33,853 nt of DNA. Source: Streptomyces zaomyceticus. Lineage in GTDB: Bacteria; Actinomycetota; Actinomycetes; Streptomycetales; Streptomycetaceae. The stretch is from positions 1 to 33,853 of the forward strand of contig NZ_BNBZ01000044.1 in the NCBI RefSeq assembly GCF_014656215.1. Direction: 5' to 3'. Both the position numbers and the translations under genes were made by a program. A model generated the notes under the pieces. That model was given only the letters and a program-made list of their open reading frames with translations, did no database searches and was not told the DNA's origin. Shown in pieces: positions 15,601-21,478 of this stretch (position 1 is its first letter; every line of letters starts with the position of its first letter).

Positions 15601-16139
15601 TGCTCGGCGAGCTCGGCGTCGAGGGCGAGGAGATCCGTGACGAGGGTCGGGAAGGAACGGGTGAGCGCCGGGTACGGACCGGGGGCCTCGCGCAGGACAC
15701 GCGCGGCGAGCTGGTACCGGGTGGCGTCGGCGAGGAGCCGCGAGGTGGGTTCGAGGCCGATGCGGAGGCCGTGGTCGGTGAGGAGCTGGCCGGCGAACGC
15801 GTGGTACGTGGAGATGCGGGGCTCGCCCGGCGGGTCGTCCGGGTCGATGACGTCGGGGTCGGTGACTCCGGCGCGGACGAGGGCGGTGCGGACGCGCTCG
15901 GCGAGCTCACCGGCGGCCTTGTTGGTGAAGGTGAGGCCGAGGACCTGCTCGGGGGCGACCTGGCCCGTGCCGACCAGCCAGACCACCCGGGCGGCCATCA
16001 CCGTCGTCTTGCCGGATCCGGCTCCGGCCACGACGACGTGCGGGGCGAGCGGCGCGGTGATGCAGGCCGTCTGCTCCGGGGTGAAGGGGATCCCGAGGAG
16101 CTCCTTGAGCTGCTCGGGGTCGGTGATGCGTGCGGTCAC
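12618..16139 (-). CDS. adnB: AdnB-type helicase-nuclease subunit
   Basis: 1173 aa from the GTG at 16139; an in-frame ATG at 16169 is possible. The N-terminal ~800 residues form a UvrD-type motor: AGAGSGKTT (Lys44), GLTFTNKAAGELAERV, STYHAFAGQLL, LDEYQDTSV, GDPCQAIYGWRGA, LSENRRSGGRLL, LTAHKSKGLEWDVV and a TRPRSLLLG box. The C-terminal ~250 residues are a RecB-family nuclease with GTRFHAWVE, GRIDAVY and the catalytic EIVDWKT near residue 1103. No Fe-S cysteine set is seen. With AdnA it should form the mycobacterial-type AdnAB double-strand-break resection machine, an analogue of RecBCD/AddAB. The subunit name rests on gene order and on the missing cluster. An acidic low-complexity linker (residues ~862-914) is coded by 18-bp repeats. 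Confidence 0.85.
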   Translation of the reverse strand: MTARITDPEQLKELLGIPFTPEQTACITAPLAPHVVVAGAGSGKTTVMAARVVWLVGTGQVAPEQVLGLTFTNKAAGELAERVRTALVRAGVTDPDVIDPDDPPGEPRISTYHAFAGQLLTDHGLRIGLEPTSRLLADATRYQLAARVLREAPGPYPALTRSFPTLVTDLLALDAELAEHLVRPETLLAYDSELLTALEGARLSNAELRKIPEAATARRELLDLVVRYRAAKRSRDLLDFGDQIARSAELATTRPEVGEILREEFRVVLLDEYQDTSVAQRLLLSGLFGQGTGGRATGHAVTAVGDPCQAIYGWRGASVANLDDFPEHFPHADGRPADRYALSENRRSGGRLLDLANGLAAPLRAMHAGVEALRPAPGAEADGSVRIALLPTHAEEIDWLADSLAHLVRTGREPGEIAVLCRTATDFPAIQAALVARDVPVEVVGLSGLLHLPEVADLVAVCEVLQDPGANAALVRLLTGPRWRIGPRDLALLGRRARLLVHRGGEDPDPEQRLAAAVEGVDPAEVVSLADALDTFLGSGGAADDGLAFSAEARVRFARLAAELRSLRGSLADPLMDVLHRVLSATGLEVELSASPQALAARRRETLGHFLDIAAGFASLDGEASLLAFLGFLRTAVQFEKGLDSALPGGENTVKVLTAHKSKGLEWDVVAVPGLVTGQFPSARARESWTSQPQVLPHALRGDTATLPVIDTWNAKALTAFKNEMRDHQHTEELRLGYVTFTRPRSLLLGSAHWWGPSQKKPRGPSDFLTALYEHCEAGHGEIEAWAEEPEPDAKNPTLTETDGDEAWPLPLDADSFERRREAAELVRRRLWALAPQDEESTPVAPRDGGSTPGGDPEDLWPEEGGPARHEGPARYERSTRYEGPAPDEEPTVDEGPAPAEEPVWDEEPVWDDEGFPEDTHADAVPAPREPGRAPALTPEEARAVASWDRDLTSLTTELRRARATTRDVVLPAYLSASQVLRLAADPDGFAQELARPMPKAPQPAARRGTRFHAWVESRFEELPLPFLGPEDLPGGEDFAGEPEILDERDLDELKEAFARTAYAHRTPYRVEVPVHLSLGGRVVRGRIDAVYRDPESGAYEIVDWKTSRLRSADPLQLAIYRLAWAEQHGLAPEDVAAAFVYIRTGEVARPTRLPGRAELEALLLGGAAPDAG
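13447..13554. repeat. six 18-bp tandem repeats inside adnB
   Basis: Units GCGGGTCCCTCGTACCGG and variants run at 13447, 13465, 13483, 13501, 13519 and 13537, coding a six-residue RYEGPA/DEEPTV-like motif on the minus strand. Further diverged copies (coding EEPVWD) extend to about 13399. It joins the motor and nuclease domains. Confidence 0.85.
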
Positions 16140-16226
16140 CTCAAAGAGGCTAACGCGGACCACCGACATTCCGGCCCGGTCCGGGTCGTACCGGCGTCCC
16201 CGGGGACCGGACCTTCCGGACACTTC

Positions 16227-17036
16227 TCAGGCGGGTGTGCCCGCGTCCAGCTTGGACAGGTCCACCGTCTCGTCGGCGGGCGGGACGACCACCTCGACGG
16301 GCTCGTCGTAGTCGGAGAGCACCATGGTGCCGGGTTCCTCGCCGCCCGCCCTGACCATCTTCAGGATGTACGGCTTGCCCTCCCGGGAGACGGAGACGGT
16401 GGTGGTCTCGCCGCCGGTCCGCTTCTTCACCAGGGTCGCGACGGGGGTGCCGTCGACCTCGGCGTCGGGGCCCCTGGTCAGGCCGCGGCGCTCGGCCTCG
16501 TCCTTGTCGAGGTCGGAGAGCAGCGACTTCAGGTCGCAGACACCGCCGAGGTCGGAGGCGCCGGGCTGCCCCGGGGCGATCTTCAGCCAGCGGCCCTTGA
16601 CCAGCTCGACGGTGACGTCGATCTGTGGCTCGGGCATCCCCTGGGAGGCCATGGAGACGCGCCAGAACGCCTCGTCGCCCTTCATGTAGGTGATCCGGTC
16701 GATCCTGCGGAGTTCCGCGGTGCCGCCCTTGATCTTCATCAGACCGGTGCACTCGTCCTTGTCGTTGACGGCGAAGTCGATGTCGAGGGGCTGTCCGTCC
16801 GTGACGACCCGGCCGGCCATGCGGAGCGAGGTCGCCGACCGGGTCGCGGTGACCGCGCGATCGGCGATCTCGTCGGCGGTGAGGCCGGTGAAGGGATCGG
16901 GTGACGGCGCCACGGCCGACGGCACGGCGGCGGCCGGCGCGTCGGCGTCCGCCCAGGCCGCGGCGGGTGCGGGACCCGCCGCGACGGCGACGACGCAGAC
17001 GACGGCCGCGGCGCGGAGCTTGCGGTGGGACGCCAT
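16227..17036 (-). CDS. exported protein of LppX/LprG-like or LolA-like fold, inside the adn locus
   Basis: 269 aa from the ATG at 17036, with GAGGAGG 5 nt upstream. The N-terminus is a Sec-type signal peptide: basic MASHRKLR, hydrophobic AAAVVCVVAVAAG, then APAAAWADA as a likely signal-peptidase-I site; no lipobox Cys follows, so it seems secreted rather than lipidated. The mature part starts with a Pro/Ala linker, then FTGLTADEIADRAVTATRSA, and looks like the half-barrel carriers (LppX/LprG, LolA) that bind lipid. Two lone Cys (ECTGLM, GVCDLKS) could form a disulfide. It lies 87 nt from each adn gene. No link to DNA repair is apparent, so it may be a hitch-hiker in the operon. Confidence 0.75.
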   Translation of the reverse strand: MASHRKLRAAAVVCVVAVAAGPAPAAAWADADAPAAAVPSAVAPSPDPFTGLTADEIADRAVTATRSATSLRMAGRVVTDGQPLDIDFAVNDKDECTGLMKIKGGTAELRRIDRITYMKGDEAFWRVSMASQGMPEPQIDVTVELVKGRWLKIAPGQPGASDLGGVCDLKSLLSDLDKDEAERRGLTRGPDAEVDGTPVATLVKKRTGGETTTVSVSREGKPYILKMVRAGGEEPGTMVLSDYDEPVEVVVPPADETVDLSKLDAGTPA

Positions 17037-17123
17037 GCGAGCCTCCTCGCGTTTCCCCGACCCCTGTCCACCAGGGTCGCCCCGCGCTCACCCGGCCGCA
17101 CCTCCGCGGCCCGGAGCGGCCCG

Positions 17124-20100
17124 TCAGTCGACGACCTGGCGGCCTTCCGGCCGGGCGCTGCACGAGGCCCGGAAGGAGCAGTTCGCGCAGTGCTGGCCGG
17201 TGGTCGGGGTGAAGCGCTCGTCGAGGACCCGGCCCGCGGCGGTGGCGAGCAGTTCGCCGACCCACTCCCCGGCGAGCGGCTCCTGCGCCTGGACCTTCGG
17301 GAGGGCGTCCCCGCCCTCCCGCTGCGGCGCCGGCTGCCGCAGCTGTACGAGTTCGGCGCCGCCCGGCTCCGGCCGCCGCCCGTCGAAGACCTCGTCGAGG
17401 GCGCCTTCCCGGACCGCGAGCTGGTAGACGGCGAGCTGCGGGTGGTGGGCGACCTCGTCCTTGGTGGGGGCCGACTTGCCCGTCTTGAAGTCGACGACGT
17501 ACGCGCGGCCGTGTTCGTCGGTCTCGACGCGGTCCATGGAGCCGCGAATGCGGACCTCGTACTCCCCCGCCTCCAGGGTCACGTCGAAGCCGTGCTCCGA
17601 GGCGGCCGGGGTGCGGCCGCCCCGGTCCATGACGTGCCAGCCGAGGAAGCGTTCGAGCGCCACGCGCGCGTGCTGCTTCTCCTGGGCCGACTTCCAGGGG
17701 GCGTCGAAGGCGAGCGCGTCCCACACCGAGTCGAGGCGGGCCATCAGGACGTCGAGATCGGCGGGGGTACGGCCGGAGGCGACCTCGTCGGCGAGGACGT
17801 GGACGACGTTGCCGAAGCCCTGGGCGGCGGTGGCGGGGGCGGCGGCCTTGACCTCACGGCCGAGGAACCACTGGAGGGAGCAGGTGCCGACCAGGTTCTC
17901 CAGGGAGCTCGGCGAGAGGGCGACCGGCCGGTCGCGCTCGCGCAGCGGAGCCGGGCTGCGCGTCGGCTCGAACAGCCCCCACCAGCGGTCCGGATGCGCG
18001 GCCGGGACCAGCGGCTGGCCGTCCTCGTCGGTGAGCGCGGCCAGCTCGGCGAGCCGGTGCGCGGCCGCGTCGCGGAGCGCGGGCGAGGCGTCCGGGTCGA
18101 CGGTGGTGGCGCGCAGCTCGGCTACCAGGGCGGAGACGGCGAGCGGGCGGCGGGGCCGGCCGGGGACGTCCTTCGGCTCGACGCCGAGCTCGGTGAGGAA
18201 CCGGGAGGGCTGGTCGCCGTCCTCGGCGGCGGCCTTCACGGCGGTGACCACGAGCCGGTCGCGGGCGCGGGTGGCGGCCACGTAGAAGAGCCGGCGCTCC
18301 TCGGCGAGGAGCGCGCCGGGGGTGAGCGGTTCGGCGAGGCCGTCCCGGCCGATGCGGTCGGCCTCCAGGAGGGAACCGCGACGGCGCAGGTCCGGCCAGA
18401 GACCCTCCTGGACACCGGCGACGACGACGAAGCTCCATTCGAGGCCCTTGGAACGGTGGGCGGTCATGAGGCGGACGGCGTCGGGCCGGGTGTGCCGGCG
18501 GGTGAGGGTGTCGGCGGCGATGTCCTGGGCGTCGAGCTCTTCGAGGAAGTTGAGGACACCGCGGCCGCCGACGCGCTCCTCGGCGCGGGCGGCGGTCTCG
18601 AAGAGGGCGCAGACGGCGTCGAGGTCACGGTCGGCGTTGCGCCCGGCGGGCCCGCCGCGGAGCGCGGCGCGCTCGAGGCGGCCGGGCCAGGGGGTACCGC
18701 TCCACAGCACCCAGAGGGCCTCCTCGGCGGTACCGCCGTCGGCCAGCAGCACCCTGGTGCGGCGCAGAAGGTCGCCGAGGCGCTGGGCCCCGCGCGCGTA
18801 GGAGGGGTCGTGGGCGACGAGCCGCTCGGGCTCGGCGAGGGCGCGGGCGAGCAGCACGTCGGAGGGGGGCGGGACCTTGTTCCCGGCGGCCCGCTCCTCG
18901 TCGCGGAGGGCTCGGCCGAGACGGCGCAGGTCGGCGGGGTCGACACCGGCGAGGGGCGAGGCGAGCAGTTCGAGCGCGGTCTCGACCCGAAGCCATGTGC
19001 CGGTGGCGGGCCCGTCCGCGACGGGGAGGGAGGCGGGGTCGGCCGGGTCGCCGGGGCCGGGGTCGGTGACGTCGTCGCCGGGGCCGGGCGCGCGGGCGCC
19101 GAGCGGTTCGTCCTCCGGCTGGGCGCCGGGCGAGGGCGGGGCCGAAGGCTGCTCGGCGTCCGGCGCAGAGGCCGAAGGCGGTGCGGGGTACGCGGCAGGG
19201 GCCGGAGGCTCCACCGCATCCGAGGCCGAAGGCCGCTCTGCGGTCGGCGCAGGGGTCGAAGGCTCGATCGCGTCCGGGGCCGGAGGCCGGGCCGTGGTCG
19301 GGGTCGGGGGCTGGTCCGCCGTCGACACCGCCCGCAGGGCGAGCAGCAGGGGTGCCACCGCCGGCTCGTGGCGCAGGGGGGTGTCCGCCGCGTCCGTCTC
19401 CACCGGAACCCCCGCCGAGGTGAGGGCGCGGCGGAGGGACGGGAGGGTCGCGGCGGCGCGGGTGAGGACGGCCATGTCCTGCCAGGGGACGCCGTCCTCC
19501 AGGTGGGCCCGGCGCAGCAGGTCGGCGATGTTCTCGGCCTCCGCGGAGGCCGTGGGGTAGGTGTGGGCCTCGACCCGGCCCCCCTCCCGCGTCGCCGTGA
19601 GCTCCCGGTGCGCGCGGACCTTGTCGGCGGGGAGCCGGGGCATCGGCATCCGGAGGCCGAGCAGCCGGGTCGCCCCGAGCAGCTCGGCGCCCGAGCGGCG
19701 GGCGGTGCGCAGGACGCGTACGTCCGCGCCGCCGAAGGAGGCGGGGAAGTCGAGGATGCCGTTCACGTCGGCGCCGCGGAAGGCGTAGATGGACTGGTCC
19801 GGGTCGCCGAAGGCGACGACGGTGCGGCGGCCGCCGCCCGCGAGCGCGTGGAGCAGCCGGACCTGTGCCGGGTCGGTGTCCTGGTACTCGTCGACGTACA
19901 CCGCGTCGTACGAGGGCAGGCTGACGTCTCCGGCGAGCAGGACGGCCCGGTGGACGAGTTCGGTGTAGTCGAGGACGCCCTGGAGGTCGAGGACGTCGAG
20001 GTACTCGGCGAGGAAGCCGGCGGCGGCCTTCCAGTCGGGGCGGCCGACGCGCTCCGCGAAGCGGGCGAGCGCGTCGGGTCCGAGGCCCAGTTCGCGGGAG

Positions 20101-20696
20101 CGCGCGAGGACGGCCCGGACCTCGTCGGCGAAGCCGCGGGTGGTGAGGCAGGCGCGGAGTTCGTCGGGCCAGCGGATGGACCCGAGGCCGTTCTTCTCCA
20201 GGTCGACATGGCCGGCGAGCAGCTCTCGTACGGCGAGGTCCTGCTCGGGTCCGGAGAGCAGGCGCAGTGGTTCGGCGAAGAGCTCGGCGTCCTGGTGGGC
20301 GCGGATCAGGGCGTAGCAGTACGAGTGGAAGGTGGTGGCCTGGGGCGGGCGGCGGCCGCCGAGCCGGGCGGCCATGCGGTCGCGGAGTTCGACGGCGGCC
20401 TTGCGGCTGAAGGTGAGGACGAGGAGGCGTTCGGGGTCGGCGCCCCTCTCCATCCGGGCGGCGACGGACTCGACCAGGGTGGTCGTCTTGCCGGTGCCGG
20501 GTCCGGCGAGGACGAGAAGCGGTCCGCCGGTGTGGTCAACCACTTCCCGCTGGGATGCGTCCAGCTGAGGGGGATCCATCGGGGCCGGCGTGGTACGCAC
20601 CAGTCGGTACGCGCCCGGGGTCCGCTGCCGTCCCGAACCCGGGTACGGCTGTCCCTGGTGCGGCGGCGTACGCCGGGTGGTCGAGGAGGTACTCAC
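17124..20696 (-). CDS. adnA: AdnA-type helicase-nuclease subunit with Fe-S cysteines
   Basis: 1190 aa from the GTG at 20696; an in-frame ATG at 20579 would give 1151 aa. The motor shows AGPGTGKTTT (Lys70), LTFSRKAAVELRDRMA, TTFHSYCYALIR, VDEYQDTDPAQ, GDPDQSIYAFRGAD, MTAHRSKGLEWSFV and ERRLFYVAATRARDRL. The C-terminal RecB-type nuclease has GNVVHVLAD, GSMDRVE and VVDFKTG (near residue 1069). One Cys near 937 (VGTCSLQWF) and three near 1168-1180 (CANCSFRASC) match the Fe-S cluster of AddB/AdnA-type nucleases. It should pair with AdnB to resect DNA ends. Residues ~456-559 are an Ala/Pro/Asp-rich linker, larger than needed for the fold. Upstream of adnB on the same strand, as in mycobacteria. Confidence 0.87.
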   Translation of the reverse strand: MSTSSTTRRTPPHQGQPYPGSGRQRTPGAYRLVRTTPAPMDPPQLDASQREVVDHTGGPLLVLAGPGTGKTTTLVESVAARMERGADPERLLVLTFSRKAAVELRDRMAARLGGRRPPQATTFHSYCYALIRAHQDAELFAEPLRLLSGPEQDLAVRELLAGHVDLEKNGLGSIRWPDELRACLTTRGFADEVRAVLARSRELGLGPDALARFAERVGRPDWKAAAGFLAEYLDVLDLQGVLDYTELVHRAVLLAGDVSLPSYDAVYVDEYQDTDPAQVRLLHALAGGGRRTVVAFGDPDQSIYAFRGADVNGILDFPASFGGADVRVLRTARRSGAELLGATRLLGLRMPMPRLPADKVRAHRELTATREGGRVEAHTYPTASAEAENIADLLRRAHLEDGVPWQDMAVLTRAAATLPSLRRALTSAGVPVETDAADTPLRHEPAVAPLLLALRAVSTADQPPTPTTARPPAPDAIEPSTPAPTAERPSASDAVEPPAPAAYPAPPSASAPDAEQPSAPPSPGAQPEDEPLGARAPGPGDDVTDPGPGDPADPASLPVADGPATGTWLRVETALELLASPLAGVDPADLRRLGRALRDEERAAGNKVPPPSDVLLARALAEPERLVAHDPSYARGAQRLGDLLRRTRVLLADGGTAEEALWVLWSGTPWPGRLERAALRGGPAGRNADRDLDAVCALFETAARAEERVGGRGVLNFLEELDAQDIAADTLTRRHTRPDAVRLMTAHRSKGLEWSFVVVAGVQEGLWPDLRRRGSLLEADRIGRDGLAEPLTPGALLAEERRLFYVAATRARDRLVVTAVKAAAEDGDQPSRFLTELGVEPKDVPGRPRRPLAVSALVAELRATTVDPDASPALRDAAAHRLAELAALTDEDGQPLVPAAHPDRWWGLFEPTRSPAPLRERDRPVALSPSSLENLVGTCSLQWFLGREVKAAAPATAAQGFGNVVHVLADEVASGRTPADLDVLMARLDSVWDALAFDAPWKSAQEKQHARVALERFLGWHVMDRGGRTPAASEHGFDVTLEAGEYEVRIRGSMDRVETDEHGRAYVVDFKTGKSAPTKDEVAHHPQLAVYQLAVREGALDEVFDGRRPEPGGAELVQLRQPAPQREGGDALPKVQAQEPLAGEWVGELLATAAGRVLDERFTPTTGQHCANCSFRASCSARPEGRQVVD

Positions 20697-20938
20697 GTGG
20701 GTCGCCGGTCCTGGTGGGAGTGGTGGTGCGGGTGAGGCGGCCGTCTTCCGCGGCCGGCCGCGGAGCTCGTCGGCCCTTCGCCCCGGGAGACGCGAACGTC
20801 GACGTTACGCGAAACGGACCGTCGCCGAGCCGTACTCCGTGCCCCGCTCCGTACCGTTCGCGTCCTTCCCCGAGCCGCTCGCGCCCCGCCCGCCCCGTGT
20901 GTGCCCGGCCGTCGCGCGCGTGTCCGCCGCCGAGGCCC
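20697..20938. promoter_or_regulatory. intergenic region with two palindromes upstream of adnA
   Basis: No gene is seen. It holds a perfect 18-bp palindrome TCCGCGGCCGGCCGCGGA (20747-20764) and a 12-bp perfect palindrome AACGTCGACGTT (20795-20806) flanked by CGCG on one side and ACGCG on the other. The first could end the alkyltransferase-like gene or be an operator; the second looks like a protein-binding site. Both lie upstream of adnA. Confidence 0.5.
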
Positions 20939-21304
20939 TCAGGTGTGAGTTCCGTCCCAGCGCGCCCGTCGCATGTCGATCCTCGGTACGTGTCCCTCGG
21001 CCGCCGGGCCCGCCTCGCGCAGCGGGGTGCCCTCCTTGCGGTAGTGACCGAGGGCCCGCAGCTCGTGCCCGGGGAGCAGCGTGCCGTCGGCGCGGACCAC
21101 CCGCCACCAGGGCGCGCTCCCGCCGTAGAGGGCCATGACCCGGCCCACCTGTCGCGGCCCGCCCTCGCCCAGCCATTCCGCGACGTCGCCGTAGGTCATC
21201 ACCCTGCCGGGCGGGATTCCGTCGGCGACGTCGAGGACCCGCTCCGCGTACTCGGGCAGTTCTCCGGTCTCCCCCACGGGCTCCTCCATGCTCATCCGCA
21301 CCAT
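20939..21304 (-). CDS. alkyltransferase-like (ATL) DNA-binding protein
   Basis: 121 aa from the ATG at 21304, with GAGG upstream; ATGs at 21295 and 21289 are alternatives. The C-terminal-type MGMT fold is clear: IPPGRVMTYGDVAEWLG (the helix-turn-helix start), RQVGRVMALYG with the Arg finger, and PWWRVVRADG in place of PCHRVI. The alkyl-accepting Cys is replaced by Trp and the adjacent His also by Trp, so it cannot be an alkyltransferase. ATL proteins bind O6-alkylguanine and hand it to nucleotide excision repair. It lies near adnA, as the mycobacterial homologue does, though separated by 240 nt with two palindromes. Confidence 0.88.
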   Translation of the reverse strand: MVRMSMEEPVGETGELPEYAERVLDVADGIPPGRVMTYGDVAEWLGEGGPRQVGRVMALYGGSAPWWRVVRADGTLLPGHELRALGHYRKEGTPLREAGPAAEGHVPRIDMRRARWDGTHT

Positions 21305-21478
21305 CCTGCCTCACCCCACCGACATGGCCCTGATGCCTCCGCGCGGCGGCTCTTCGTGCCACCATCGTGCGGGCGGTGACTGGTGATACGAGATCAAGAG
21401 CGACAAGTACAGGAACAAGAGCACGCGGAAGACCGCGAGCGAGAACGCGGACGACACGACGCGCACGCAGAGACGGAC

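Noticed and set aside
12261..16904. Very long open frame (about 1547 codons) on the plus strand, antisense to adnB
   Set aside because: It is the GC-bias mirror of adnB: it shows no domain, is Gly/Glu/Val-rich, and lacks motifs, whereas the minus strand has a full helicase motif series.
17025..20735. Long plus-strand open frame opposite adnA
   Set aside because: Same mirror effect; no motif, and the opposite strand carries a complete AdnA.
21383..21478. N-terminal extension of the kinase-like membrane protein to a GTG at 21383
   Set aside because: The added codons include several unusual ones for this genome (ATA, CGA, CAA, GTA) and the peptide is an unstructured charged stretch; the region is more likely 5' untranslated.
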